From a virus, in IMG/VR virus record IMGVR_UViG_3300023174_002543, positions 1-64,000 of that record: a DNA stretch of 64,000 bases; one strand, written 5' to 3'. The notes under the pieces are model-generated. The model saw only the letters and a program-made list of their open reading frames with translations. It did not search any database and had not been told where the DNA came from. Of the stretch, positions 7,279-16,243 are shown piece by piece (position 1 is the stretch's first letter; each line of letters opens with the position of its first letter). A program made the position numbers and the translations under genes.

Positions 7279-7830
7279 TTATTTAATATACTCTATAAAT
7301 TCTTCTTTTGTCAAAAATTTTTTCACTATATGTGATTTACATTCAATAATAAACTTATCAATGTATTCTAACAATTTTTCTATAGCACTATCTTTGGTAA
7401 TGAAGACTTCAAATTTTTCAGTTTTATAGTTAAAAATTTCATAATGATGCATTGGATTATTCATTGGTAATTTGTTGTATTCATCTGCACTCTCCAGTAA
7501 ATTGAAATAAGAGTTAGTGTATAATATTTCTTTATTATTATCAGTGTTGAATCGTATTACTGCAATTATGAATTTATGTTTGTTCTGTTGTAGTATTTCT
7601 TCGCGGTTTTCATAGTATAAATGGTCAATGATTATTGACATATTTTTATCTGCTGGTTTAGACGAACCTTGTGTTGGTTCAGTTGGCATATAAATTATAT
7701 TTGCAAATATATCATCATCAATATAATATGTAGAATCTAAAACATTATATGTTGAATCTGTAGGTAACTGATTGATATCATTTACAACAATATCGTATGT
7801 CTTTGATAAATGTTTCACCAAATATATCAT
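7279..7830 (-). CDS. Hypothetical protein, paralogue of the 8906-9196 product
   Basis: 183 residues, no recognised domain. The first 75 residues (MIYLVKHLSKTYDIVVNDI, then YYIDDDIFANIIYMPTEP) match the layout of the 96-residue protein at 8906-9196 (MIYLLTD...IIVKDM...FFMVNDSTFADIVTIP). The remaining 100 residues are charged and contain HHYEIFNYKTEKFEVF. It lies between two adhesin genes with 1-nt gaps, in the operon that starts at 9196. A helper or accessory role for the adhesins is only suggested by position. Confidence 0.6.
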   Translation of the reverse strand: MIYLVKHLSKTYDIVVNDINQLPTDSTYNVLDSTYYIDDDIFANIIYMPTEPTQGSSKPADKNMSIIIDHLYYENREEILQQNKHKFIIAVIRFNTDNNKEILYTNSYFNLLESADEYNKLPMNNPMHHYEIFNYKTEKFEVFITKDSAIEKLLEYIDKFIIECKSHIVKKFLTKEEFIEYIK

Positions 7831-8904
7831 TTAATACCCCCACCATATGAAAACGATGCCACCGGTGCCAGCTGCACCAGTTAGAATGTTATTTGAACCC
7901 CTATATACGTCAGATTGATTACATCCTCCACCACTTCCGCCGGCGCCAAAACCAGTTCCCGCAGTGGGAGTTACTCCTGAATTTTGCGTACATGACGGAC
8001 CATTACCATAGGCACCATAATTAACATTCCAATTATAAAAACCGTTACCAAGAGGAGATGCGTAATTAGGTCCGGCTACTATTCCATAGGCGCCGGCGCC
8101 TCCACCAGTAGTACCTGTTGGTGGAGGTTGGCCTTGGCCAGGTGTCATAAAACTACTACCTATACTTGCATAACCTGCACTAGCGTATGAATTAGTAGCC
8201 GGGGCGCGGCCGCCCCCCCATCCACCAGTAGCTTGACATTTTTGGTTTGGACCAACCCAAACAGTAGTAGTTCCGCCGCCGGCTCCCCCACTACCCCCGC
8301 CGTATTGCCCGTCACAAGGGCCTCCACCAGCACCACCGGTGCCTATCTGCCAACTAATACCTTGTCCTCTAGTAATAGGTACATTATATGCTACTGAAAT
8401 AGCACCTCCACCTCCACCTCCACCTCCAGTAAAGTAACCACTCCAACTAGTACGCCCAGACCCACCACCTCCGCCACCACCTCCGCCACATGCTATTATG
8501 TTTATAGATGTACCGGCCCAATCAGGAAGTGTATAGCTACCAGTTGCAGTAAAAACTAGATTACCGGGGACAGTTGCAACATATCCACACGTAGTACTAT
8601 TAGGTGTAGATGAGCCTACATATGTACCATAGTTACCATTACTATTTACAATGTTTAACGTGTATCCACTAGTACAATACTGAGATGAATAAGTTCCATA
8701 TGGATCAGGACCTGGTTTATTTCTAAGACTATCCATTGACATATAACTACTACCGGGGCTGGGCGTACCGCATGCAATTCCACTAGTAGCCACTTGTAAT
8801 CTCCTAACCATACTGTCATTCAAACTAATACGTGAATTATAGCCGTAATTTAAGGCAGTATTAAGATTTGCCATGCTTATTGGTTTATTTGGTGTATAAC
8901 TCAT
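7831..8904 (-). CDS. Large glycine-rich tail-fibre adhesin
   Basis: 357 residues. The N-terminus has the tail-tip motif MSMDSLRNKPGPDPYG (about 54-69), related to the other adhesins. After FTATGSYTLPDWAGTSINII, a form common before glycine-rich phage adhesin tips, comes CGGGGGGGGG and then about 190 residues of glycine loops with scattered aromatic residues. It closes with GTGGIVFIWWGY, the usual hydrophobic end of such tips. Expected to be displayed at the fibre end and to contact the host receptor. Unlike the split pairs, this tip is one polypeptide. It sits 1 nt from both neighbours. Confidence 0.75.
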   Translation of the reverse strand: MSYTPNKPISMANLNTALNYGYNSRISLNDSMVRRLQVATSGIACGTPSPGSSYMSMDSLRNKPGPDPYGTYSSQYCTSGYTLNIVNSNGNYGTYVGSSTPNSTTCGYVATVPGNLVFTATGSYTLPDWAGTSINIIACGGGGGGGGGSGRTSWSGYFTGGGGGGGGAISVAYNVPITRGQGISWQIGTGGAGGGPCDGQYGGGSGGAGGGTTTVWVGPNQKCQATGGWGGGRAPATNSYASAGYASIGSSFMTPGQGQPPPTGTTGGGAGAYGIVAGPNYASPLGNGFYNWNVNYGAYGNGPSCTQNSGVTPTAGTGFGAGGSGGGCNQSDVYRGSNNILTGAAGTGGIVFIWWGY

Positions 8905-8905
8905 A

Positions 8906-9196
8906 TTAATTATTCATTATGTATATAAGATATGCAGAGAAAAAATCCAAACTATCAAATTTTTTAACCATAGAGTTTTTAAAAAAATGTTGCACAATGA
9001 TGCGAACTTCATCATCAGTGCCCGATACATCGTTAGGTATCGTTACTATGTCTGCAAAAGTACTATCATTTACCATAAAAAAATGCTTACCGTTTTCATG
9101 AGATATATTATACTGGTCATCAAAAGGAAGGTATCTCATGTCCTTGACAATGATTGTTTTATTTTTTGTAGTAGCGTCAGTTAATAGATATATCAT
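8906..9196 (-). CDS. Small hypothetical protein, first gene of the adhesin operon
   Basis: 96 residues. The ATG at 9196 is preferred over a TTG 18 nt upstream because it follows GGGG and gives MIYLLTDATTKN, matching the start of its paralogue at 7279-7830. The core IIVKDM...HFFMVNDSTFADIVTIP also recalls YVIVDSATFAEGRPDVRV of the 15944-16243 product, so the three may form one family. Function unknown. A late promoter box at 9230-9237 and a hairpin at 9204-9227 precede it, so it probably leads the transcript running to 6145. Confidence 0.6.
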   Translation of the reverse strand: MIYLLTDATTKNKTIIVKDMRYLPFDDQYNISHENGKHFFMVNDSTFADIVTIPNDVSGTDDEVRIIVQHFFKNSMVKKFDSLDFFSAYLIYIMNN

Positions 9197-9203
9197 AAAC
9201 CCC

Positions 9204-9227
9204 AATAGGACCAAAATAGTTCCTATT
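9204..9227 (-). other. 5' leader hairpin of the adhesin operon
   Basis: AATAGGA (9204-9210) and TCCTATT (9221-9227) form a perfect 7-bp stem around a 10-nt loop, between the late promoter box and the ATG at 9196. It could affect stability or translation of the adhesin transcript. There is no U-run, so a terminator is unlikely. Confidence 0.4.
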
Positions 9228-9229
9228 AG

Positions 9230-9237
9230 TATTTATC
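9230..9237 (-). promoter_or_regulatory. Late promoter box GATAAATA for the adhesin operon
   Basis: The minus strand reads CGATAAATACT, the same extended form as at 50086-50093. Predicted +1 gives a leader of about 29 nt containing a hairpin and a GGGG ribosome binding site. Confidence 0.65.
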
Positions 9238-9241
9238 GGCT

Positions 9242-11182
9242 TTACTTACTGTGATAATATTGGGTTAACCATTCCCAATCATAACTTAACATGAGTTTTT
9301 CCATGTTCCCGTCAACATGTTGATAGTAATTGACTGCATCTCTTGCACCCATTTTACTGTATTCTCCAAAATTCCCATTACCTTTGTTTAACCAAGCAGA
9401 ACCCCTATCAATTGATTCTTGGTCAGTATTAGCACATAACTTAATCATTTCTCTGAATGCAGTTCTCCAAGTATCATATTCGCTAGAATTATATGTACTG
9501 ATACCGGAATTAATATCTACAATTTCAGTTGGGCTATCCATAGTAAAGTCTAAGCCGTTGACCTCTGTATTCAATGTAAGTTTACGATTATTCACTACTA
9601 TTGCTTGATGTCCGTATTCTAAACTATTAACAGGGTTGGTACAAGTAAAGATATAGTGACGGCTACTTTTCATTCTGTTTGGTTGCCAATTAAAGTCAAA
9701 GTCATCTCTTACTCTTAACTTAGCATTAACTAGAAAGTACCACGGCGTTGTTGATATGTTTGCCGCGGCATGTTGGCTTTTAACACGACCATTTACTCTA
9801 TCAACTCTGTGTACTTTATTAGGTAAATTTTTTGTAATCTCTAATAAATGATTATAATTATCTTCCGCACAACTTTCACCGTTGCTAAAAAATACAATAT
9901 CTAATGGTTCTATTTTAGTCGGATATCGATGATGAAATACATATGAATAGTCTGAAAGTTTGTCATATAACTTATACACAACATCGCTAGGTACTACTGC
10001 TTCATACTCATTGAGTATATGTAAATATGGATTGTGTTCCATGTTTGGTAATATCTTTTGGTAATCTATTGTCGGCTTGTCTACATAAAAATGAACATAC
10101 TTACTTGAATATAAATGTTTTACCACTGCATCAAATATACTATCCTCAACCCGCACTTTAGGTATATCTAATTTAGCAACTACATCAGTCATGTACTTTG
10201 TACCCACGCTATCACGTTGTCTATAAATGACGGTTGGCATATTTTCAGGAGGAAAGTATTCATTACCAAATACATATGTATATGGTTCTTCTGTTTCATC
10301 CGGGTGCCAACTATAGTCAAAATCAACTACTGATTCTATAACTCTAAACTTCTTAGACATAGGAATACGAATACTGGACTGTGCGTCACAATACTTCTTA
10401 ATTGTTGCATTACGCATACTGTATATTGGTCCACCTGTCTTTTGCCATTGTGTACCAAACTCATACATGTAGGGTGGTTCAGTATCATCAGGATGCCAAC
10501 TAAAGTCAAAACTATCCATGTCAATACTTTCAGGTATTGACCAGCGTCTTAAATTAGGTAATCGTATAGCAATCTGAGTATCATTGTATTTTACAATCTC
10601 AGCATTATCAGGTGTGTATCTTGGTCCACCTGTCTTTTGCCATTGCGTTCCAAACTGATGTATCAAATTAGGTTCATGTGGACTGGGTCTCCAGCTATAG
10701 TCAAATGAATCTTCACTTAGACCCTCAGGTATATACCATTTTTCTATCTCAGGCAATAATGTTGCTTTGATGTTATCTATATACTTTTTATCAATGGCAC
10801 CTTTAACTCTATACTGAACGGTAGGCATTGTTGTACTATCATACCATTGATTACCAAATACGTATATGAATGGTGGTTCAGTGTCATCTGGATGCCAGCT
10901 ATAATCAAAGTTGATGTTACTAACTAAATTTCTATAGCATCTACTATTACTATCAGGTAGTTTCTTTGCTATTTGATGATTTTGATATTTGATACCTTCA
11001 CTTTCAGGTATAACAAATCTTGGACCACCTGTCTTTTGATGTTGTGTACCAAACTGATGTGTATATGGTCTATCGTATGGTTCGGGTCTCCAATCAAAAT
11101 CAAAATTGGTAGTATCTAAAAAATCAGGGACTTCCCAATACCCCTGTTTAAATAATTCTAATCTACGTTCAATATCTATCAT
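9242..11182 (-). CDS. Trp-motif repeat protein with glycosyltransferase-like C-terminal half
   Basis: 646 residues. The first half carries five copies of a module with F-D-[FY]-x-W-[HR]-P followed by F-G-[TN], at about residues 27, 91, 160, 224 and 287 (spacing 63-69). Copies alternate between QKTGGP and MPTV continuations. A sixth core (FDFNWQP) lies near residue 495. The second half resembles the 15010-15963 glycosyltransferase-like protein: RVDRVNGRVKSQHAAA near 455 corresponds to RVDGVKGSDAAHKAAA there, and both have an R-x-x-F-R-E motif later. Function unknown; the modules may bind sugar or protein. It is the last gene of the surface-modification operon and overlaps the carbamoyltransferase gene by 4 nt. 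Confidence 0.7.
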   Translation of the reverse strand: MIDIERRLELFKQGYWEVPDFLDTTNFDFDWRPEPYDRPYTHQFGTQHQKTGGPRFVIPESEGIKYQNHQIAKKLPDSNSRCYRNLVSNINFDYSWHPDDTEPPFIYVFGNQWYDSTTMPTVQYRVKGAIDKKYIDNIKATLLPEIEKWYIPEGLSEDSFDYSWRPSPHEPNLIHQFGTQWQKTGGPRYTPDNAEIVKYNDTQIAIRLPNLRRWSIPESIDMDSFDFSWHPDDTEPPYMYEFGTQWQKTGGPIYSMRNATIKKYCDAQSSIRIPMSKKFRVIESVVDFDYSWHPDETEEPYTYVFGNEYFPPENMPTVIYRQRDSVGTKYMTDVVAKLDIPKVRVEDSIFDAVVKHLYSSKYVHFYVDKPTIDYQKILPNMEHNPYLHILNEYEAVVPSDVVYKLYDKLSDYSYVFHHRYPTKIEPLDIVFFSNGESCAEDNYNHLLEITKNLPNKVHRVDRVNGRVKSQHAAANISTTPWYFLVNAKLRVRDDFDFNWQPNRMKSSRHYIFTCTNPVNSLEYGHQAIVVNNRKLTLNTEVNGLDFTMDSPTEIVDINSGISTYNSSEYDTWRTAFREMIKLCANTDQESIDRGSAWLNKGNGNFGEYSKMGARDAVNYYQHVDGNMEKLMLSYDWEWLTQYYHSK

Positions 11183-12657
11183 GTATACACTTTGATACCA
11201 TACAGTTTTTCAAAACGTCTAGCATCACCCTTGTCATTGACCATTGGTTCACCTCGTATGTTTAAACTTGTATTAAGTAACATAGGGCATTCAGTCATCA
11301 CATACCATTTTTCAAGGAGCTCTCTAATTCCGCTTCCATCATCAGGGACAGTTTGTACACGACTAGTCCCGTCAACATGAACGATAGCAGGAAATAAGTC
11401 AGGATACCTACACTTAGCAACTGACTGCATATACCTGCTGTTATCGAAACCGCTAGGCATACTAAAGTACTTATTAGCATACTCCTCCAAAATAACTGGA
11501 GCAAAGGGTCTGAACTTTTGTCTACGTTTGATTTCATTTACTCTATCCTTAATTTCATTGCCTCTAGGGTCTGCCAATAAACTTCTATTACCCAATGCTC
11601 TCGGACCAAATTCTGCACGACCACTAGCAATACCAATAATTTCTCCGCGTAATAGTGCATCAAGTGCTTTATTAGTAGGATACTTACCCTCTATATTATA
11701 ACCAAGAAAGGCATTATTCCAGTTAACTCTATAGTTAAATCCAAGTGCGGCTGCGCCTAAACTACTACCTGCATCGCCCGGATTAGGCATAATCCATATA
11801 TGTTCAAAGTGTTTACCTAAATGTTGATTAGCAACACAATTCAATGCTACACCGCCGCCATATACTAGATTTCTACTATGTCCAAGAATTCTTGCACGTT
11901 GCATTACATTATAGATTAGTTGTTCAGCCAAAACTTGACTACTTGCAGCAATATCCATTTTGTCAGCATCTTGCATGTACGTTTCAGATACACCTAGATG
12001 TAAATTATCATTGAATTCTAAATCAACACTATAACTCAACATGTCTTGATGCATTTGGGCATAGTATTTAGGATCCCCGTATGCGCTCATACCCATTAAG
12101 ATATATTCTTCTTCGTTGGGTTTTAATCCTACACGCTTAGTCATTGCGCTATAAAACAATCCAATACTATTAGGATATTTTTGACTCCATAGTTTTTTAT
12201 ACTTAGGACCTTTAGATGTATATCGTGCATCCCAAATACTGATAGTATCAAATTCTCCTATTGCATCAATCACTACTATCGTTGCATCAACAAAACCACT
12301 AGTTTGAAATCCGGCTGCCGCATGTGTTAAATGATGGCTATGAGTATGAATCTTTTTATTGTAAAGCATATTATGAATATCTTTACCTATAATATTCTTA
12401 GCAAATAATGTGTTGAATCTTGGATTCTGTCCTGCTCGGAGTTGTCGTAGATATTTTAACGTTGGGTTTTCGTAGTAGTGAAGTTCATAATCACCCTTTA
12501 CATATGATAGTGCGTCTTCTACCAATCTTGGATGTAGATTTTTATCATTTTTAATTTTACTATATCGTTCTGAATGCCCGGCAAAAAGTATTTTGCCGCC
12601 GGCAATAACACTTATACTAGCATCGTGAAACCCAGCACTAATTCCTATGTAATACAT
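11179..12657 (-). CDS. NodU/CmcH-family carbamoyltransferase
   Basis: 492 residues. The N-terminal Kae1-like domain has the metal-binding SHHLTHAAAGF motif (His108, His109, His112) and VYGGGVALNC near residue 265. The C-terminal part has GRAEFGPRALGNRSLLADPR near 345-364, KFRPFAPVI and MLLNTSLNIRGEPM, all strong family marks. These enzymes move a carbamoyl group from carbamoyl phosphate to a hydroxyl, usually on a sugar or secondary metabolite. Here the likely acceptor is a sugar built by the neighbouring glycosyltransferases. Somewhat shorter than NodU (about 560). It is followed by the repeat protein gene with a 4-nt overlap and preceded by a 37-residue gene 1 nt away. Confidence 0.92.
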   Translation of the reverse strand: MYYIGISAGFHDASISVIAGGKILFAGHSERYSKIKNDKNLHPRLVEDALSYVKGDYELHYYENPTLKYLRQLRAGQNPRFNTLFAKNIIGKDIHNMLYNKKIHTHSHHLTHAAAGFQTSGFVDATIVVIDAIGEFDTISIWDARYTSKGPKYKKLWSQKYPNSIGLFYSAMTKRVGLKPNEEEYILMGMSAYGDPKYYAQMHQDMLSYSVDLEFNDNLHLGVSETYMQDADKMDIAASSQVLAEQLIYNVMQRARILGHSRNLVYGGGVALNCVANQHLGKHFEHIWIMPNPGDAGSSLGAAALGFNYRVNWNNAFLGYNIEGKYPTNKALDALLRGEIIGIASGRAEFGPRALGNRSLLADPRGNEIKDRVNEIKRRQKFRPFAPVILEEYANKYFSMPSGFDNSRYMQSVAKCRYPDLFPAIVHVDGTSRVQTVPDDGSGIRELLEKWYVMTECPMLLNTSLNIRGEPMVNDKGDARRFEKLYGIKVYT

Positions 12658-12658
12658 A

Positions 12659-12772
12659 TCAATATATAAATGGATCTTTTTTCTTTAACTCTTTAAGTTT
12701 TTCTTTAAGTCGTTTACGATACTTATACTCTCTAACTATATTGTCATATATTTTTTTTAAAAAATCAATCAT
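12659..12772 (-). CDS. 37-residue basic protein
   Basis: The ATG at 12772-12770 overlaps the end of the SGNH gene (ATGATTGA), and the TGA at 12661-12659 is 1 nt before the carbamoyltransferase ATG. The gene fills the gap exactly. The product starts MIDFLKKIYDNIVREYKYRK, is highly charged and helical with 14 Lys/Arg, and ends KKKDPFIY. The tight fit on both sides argues that it is real despite its length. Function unknown; it may bind a neighbouring enzyme or nucleic acid. Confidence 0.6.
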   Translation of the reverse strand: MIDFLKKIYDNIVREYKYRKRLKEKLKELKKKDPFIY

Positions 12773-13592
12773 TAGGTATTACCTCAAAAAATTTAGTTAC
12801 TATTGAATCTTGATGCAGAAACCCCGGATGTGAGGTGTCAACATTTTTAATACTACTAATATCTCTTGCTCTATTAAAATGTAGACATTGAACGTTTTCA
12901 AATATTCCTTGTGACATTGGTAAATCACTTATAATGTCAGGATATTTATTACCAAATGTATCATTAACAACATCCTGATAAGTACTCATTTCAAACAACG
13001 GTATATTAGACAACTTACAAATTACTTGTATTGTTGTTCGTATAATATCAAATCTGTTAAAAACTTGATGATCCATTACGATAAAATCTTGATATGACCT
13101 TTTCCAATGACCATCATCAATCAAGTTTGGTAGCATAAATTGAGTATGTATTTCGTCAATCCAATAAAACGTGCGATACACACTAGGCCAATTTATAATT
13201 ACTGCTTTTGGTTTATTTGGCGCTTTGTTCATTAGATTTACAAAATTGTAATATACAAAATCAACACTACTACCGCCCATACTTGCATTAACGTAATCAA
13301 CACCGGCTTGTTCTGCTATTTTATATACATACGTATCTTCTAGTCTTAACCCAAATCCAGCAGTAAAACTACACCCAAAAAAAGCATAGTAGTTATTGTA
13401 ATCAACATCTTCTAATTGTTTCATCCTATAACCTAATCTGTTAAATTTATAGGTAATAGGATTCTTAGCGTAGTACCAATCACTACCATATTTCTTTAGA
13501 TTAAGTTTAAATGCTTCCTCTGAATCTGTGTGTGCAAAAGGGACTTCAACATCAATCAAATTTTCATGTGATGACCTGATTAAAAAATTCAT
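12765..13592 (-). CDS. SGNH/GDSL-like hydrolase
   Basis: 275 residues. FFGCSFTAGFGL (Ser75 as nucleophile) is the block I motif, NASMGGSSVD near 100 fits block II, AVIINWPSVYR is the expected strand, and DTSHPGFLHQD near the end supplies the Asp/His pair. Members are esterases or O-acetyl transferases on carbohydrates and lipids. Inside a glycosyltransferase operon the likely job is removing or adding an acyl group on a sugar. The start is joined to the radical SAM stop (TAATG). Confidence 0.78.
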   Translation of the reverse strand: MNFLIRSSHENLIDVEVPFAHTDSEEAFKLNLKKYGSDWYYAKNPITYKFNRLGYRMKQLEDVDYNNYYAFFGCSFTAGFGLRLEDTYVYKIAEQAGVDYVNASMGGSSVDFVYYNFVNLMNKAPNKPKAVIINWPSVYRTFYWIDEIHTQFMLPNLIDDGHWKRSYQDFIVMDHQVFNRFDIIRTTIQVICKLSNIPLFEMSTYQDVVNDTFGNKYPDIISDLPMSQGIFENVQCLHFNRARDISSIKNVDTSHPGFLHQDSIVTKFFEVIPND

Positions 13593-15016
13593 TACAATCC
13601 CTTAAAATCATTATACATTTGTGTTAGTTCGGGAAATGTTTCTAAAAAGTTTGTTCCCCTTCTACGGTCATGTTCATCAACAAAGATGACAAAATCTTTA
13701 CGGTGCTTATCACGATTGCTATCAACATTTTTAAATTCGCTCGTAATAATATTATAGATACGTTGTAATTTGTAGATTTCATGGTCATAGAAACCCGTAT
13801 ACTCTTCACCGGGGATTCTACTTTCTTTGTTATCTTCCATAAACTTAAGTTGTTCTTCAACATAATGTATCAAGTATTCTGGCATGATATAACATGTTTG
13901 ATGTTCAGGATGACGTAAGTATGGCATGTCTAATCCGATAGGCATTCTATGATATTTGTATGCTTGCGGTCTATACTTCAATCTAATTCTTAACATATCT
14001 GCTAAGAAATCTTTGAATGTTGGTACACTTAATAGATTATAGGTACTCATTATACTAATAACTGCACTAGGTACTTCTTCTAACATACGTTCTATGTTGC
14101 TGATCCATTGGTCATAGTTCATACCATTGCGAATATATTCTGCTTGCTTACCATAGGCTTCGGCTGATGTAAATATTTGCAATCGTTGTATCAATTTACC
14201 TTCTTCTATAATCTTTAGTTTTTCAATGAACTTGTCATACAATTCATCGGGTACATTCATATTAGTGTTGACGCTAAATGTTAGATTAGGGTTAGGATTC
14301 TCAATAATATAGTCAAGTACTTTGAATGTATTCTTGTTTAGTAACGGTTCACCGCCGGTTATTCTAAACTGTTTTAGTTGGCTATACATATCGGGCCACC
14401 ATTTCCAAAACGCATCAACATATGGGTTATCTTGATTGTTTGGAATAGGCATTTGTTGATTCTGTTTGAACCACTCTAGGTTATTGAATTTTTGTGATGT
14501 AGGGTAGTGCCCATATCGTTCAATTTCTTCCATCCATTGACTACTGATGTTGGGACTACAATAACTGCATTTGAAGTTGCATACATTACTAAAACTAATC
14601 TCAACATAACTAGGGTCAATGTTAGCATCCCATGGGGTGGTTGCAATTTCTTCAATATGCGGCACTGCCCATGTTTTATCCGAACTCTTATATGTTCTAT
14701 CACTGTAACGATTACCACTATCTTCGGCGCGCCAACAATAATCACATTCGCTAGGGCGTTCACCCTCAAGCATTAGTTTACGTTGACTCTTTTTAAACTC
14801 TGTATTGTGAAGTGCAGTTGGGTTGCGTCTAATTTCTTCTAACGGAACTATATGCGTGTTAGGATGATGGCAACTATGTGTGTGTCCATTTTGCAAGTGC
14901 ATAGTTACTTGTTTCCACTTAGCTACACAAAAACTAGGACTTACTTTATTGATAGCAATATAAGTATTCTCTAAATGTTCGCCGTATTTGTCTTCTTCTG
15001 TTCTTTGCATTACCAT
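13592..15016 (-). CDS. Radical SAM protein of the phage twitch-domain type
   Basis: 474 residues. CNFKCSYC (Cys146, Cys150, Cys153) is the radical SAM cluster motif, followed by RITGGEPLLNK near 215-225. Before it lie HSCHHPN (residues 48-53) and CDYCWRAED (91-99), a cysteine arrangement suggesting an additional N-terminal metal site. The C-terminal half lacks the dense SPASM cysteines of the other radical SAM protein at 3816-5246. Similar proteins are common in T4-like phages of aquatic bacteria, with unknown substrate. Its position among glycosyltransferases suggests modification of a sugar or a tail or surface peptide. It overlaps the upstream gene by 7 nt. Confidence 0.85.
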   Translation of the reverse strand: MVMQRTEEDKYGEHLENTYIAINKVSPSFCVAKWKQVTMHLQNGHTHSCHHPNTHIVPLEEIRRNPTALHNTEFKKSQRKLMLEGERPSECDYCWRAEDSGNRYSDRTYKSSDKTWAVPHIEEIATTPWDANIDPSYVEISFSNVCNFKCSYCSPNISSQWMEEIERYGHYPTSQKFNNLEWFKQNQQMPIPNNQDNPYVDAFWKWWPDMYSQLKQFRITGGEPLLNKNTFKVLDYIIENPNPNLTFSVNTNMNVPDELYDKFIEKLKIIEEGKLIQRLQIFTSAEAYGKQAEYIRNGMNYDQWISNIERMLEEVPSAVISIMSTYNLLSVPTFKDFLADMLRIRLKYRPQAYKYHRMPIGLDMPYLRHPEHQTCYIMPEYLIHYVEEQLKFMEDNKESRIPGEEYTGFYDHEIYKLQRIYNIITSEFKNVDSNRDKHRKDFVIFVDEHDRRRGTNFLETFPELTQMYNDFKGL

Positions 15017-15963
15017 CCCTCAATCTTTCTTATTACATCCATCTCTCTAGTTAACGGACCCAAATTGTGTTTGTCATTGTTATAGTGACGTTTAAAAAAT
15101 CTGCTTTGTTCTTTAGATAAAGTACAAATAGGCAACCCCAGTTTACTTTCTAAATGACTACCTACTTCTTCTGCACAGTATTTAGGATCTTTACCTTCAC
15201 AGTATTCATTCCATATTTCAGGGTAATTATCAAACCATTGAACATTTTGTGCATCCCAATCATCTAATAGCATGGTCATAAAAGTTCCAAGTCTTGCACC
15301 ATATATAGCCCAATCACCGTTATCAGCATCTAGTCCTACATTGTGCCATATAGTTAAGTTATTGAAGTTACGTCCGGGAACATTACGTTTAAAATCTTCC
15401 ACACTAGGTTTCTTACCAGCAAGTAAACACATCTTAACACCTTCACGGAATCCTGCTCTCCATGCTTGAAACGGTGAGTAGTTAGGATATGTAGTTGAAT
15501 AACAATCGTACATACTCCAGTATATACTATTGCTATAGTCTAAACAAAAGTCAACCGTAGTGTTATCATTACCGTCACTAGCCTCATGTGTTTTCATATT
15601 CATTACATAGTCTTTTGTCCATGAACTGATACCACCGTTACCATAACGTAATCCGTTGATAGCGTTTATTGCTCTCCAACGATATTGTGCTTTTTTAAAT
15701 ACTGGATCTTTATCTGTATAATCTAATACAAGATTAAAGAATTTTAAATCAGGTAAGTTGTCACCGTCAATTAATATAAATCGTTCTGTATCGCTTGCTT
15801 GAGCTGCTGCTTTGTGTGCGGCATCACTACCCTTTACCCCGTCAACTCGTCTTGCCCATGGAACCATATTCTTAATCTTTAACCAAAATTCTTCTTTCTG
15901 TGGTTCATCATAACTTAGATAGATGCAATCTAAATCTGAAACATCAATAACGTCTTGATTCAT
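15010..15963 (-). CDS. Glycosyltransferase-like protein
   Basis: 317 residues. The N-terminal part has a nucleotide-sugar transferase layout: RVDGVKGSDAAHKAAAQ near 39-55 followed by FILIDGDNLPD near 62-72, where DGD resembles the DXD metal site of GT-A enzymes. The C-terminal part contains PFQAWRAGFREGVKM, shared in outline with the repeat protein at 9242-11182, and a Trp-rich end. Donor and acceptor sugars are unknown. It overlaps both neighbours by 7-20 nt. Confidence 0.7.
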   Translation of the reverse strand: MNQDVIDVSDLDCIYLSYDEPQKEEFWLKIKNMVPWARRVDGVKGSDAAHKAAAQASDTERFILIDGDNLPDLKFFNLVLDYTDKDPVFKKAQYRWRAINAINGLRYGNGGISSWTKDYVMNMKTHEASDGNDNTTVDFCLDYSNSIYWSMYDCYSTTYPNYSPFQAWRAGFREGVKMCLLAGKKPSVEDFKRNVPGRNFNNLTIWHNVGLDADNGDWAIYGARLGTFMTMLLDDWDAQNVQWFDNYPEIWNEYCEGKDPKYCAEEVGSHLESKLGLPICTLSKEQSRFFKRHYNNDKHNLGPLTREMDVIRKIEGW

Positions 15964-16243
15964 ATAACTTTTCTTTCCATTTCAATATAGGACCTATATA
16001 TTCTTTATCTACTATAATACCGATATCCTCAATTGCACATGTAGCTCCTTCATCCCCGATAACAAGTTTTACTACGTTAACAATGTTGCTGGGCTTAACT
16101 ACTTCTCTATTAATAACTCGTACATCCGGTCTGCCTTCGGCAAAAGTTGCACTATCAACGATTACATAATTCCCCTCAAGGTTTTCACAAGTATAACATA
16201 TACAGTCGCCATTGTCATCATAATATAACCTGAATTCAACCAT
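15944..16243 (-). CDS. Small conserved hypothetical protein
   Basis: 99 residues. The ATG at 16243 has an AGGTGA ribosome binding site 6 nt upstream and overlaps the previous gene by 8 nt (ATGGTTGA), so it is preferred over a GTG 9 nt upstream. The sequence MVEFRLYYDDNGDCICYTCE, then GNYVIVDSATFAEGRPDVRV, looks like a small beta-rich protein of a type frequent in T4-like aquatic phages. No function is known. Related DSATFA/NDSTFAD/DDIFAN motifs occur in the small proteins at 8906-9196 and 7279-7830. Confidence 0.7.
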   Translation of the reverse strand: MVEFRLYYDDNGDCICYTCENLEGNYVIVDSATFAEGRPDVRVINREVVKPSNIVNVVKLVIGDEGATCAIEDIGIIVDKEYIGPILKWKEKLYESRRY

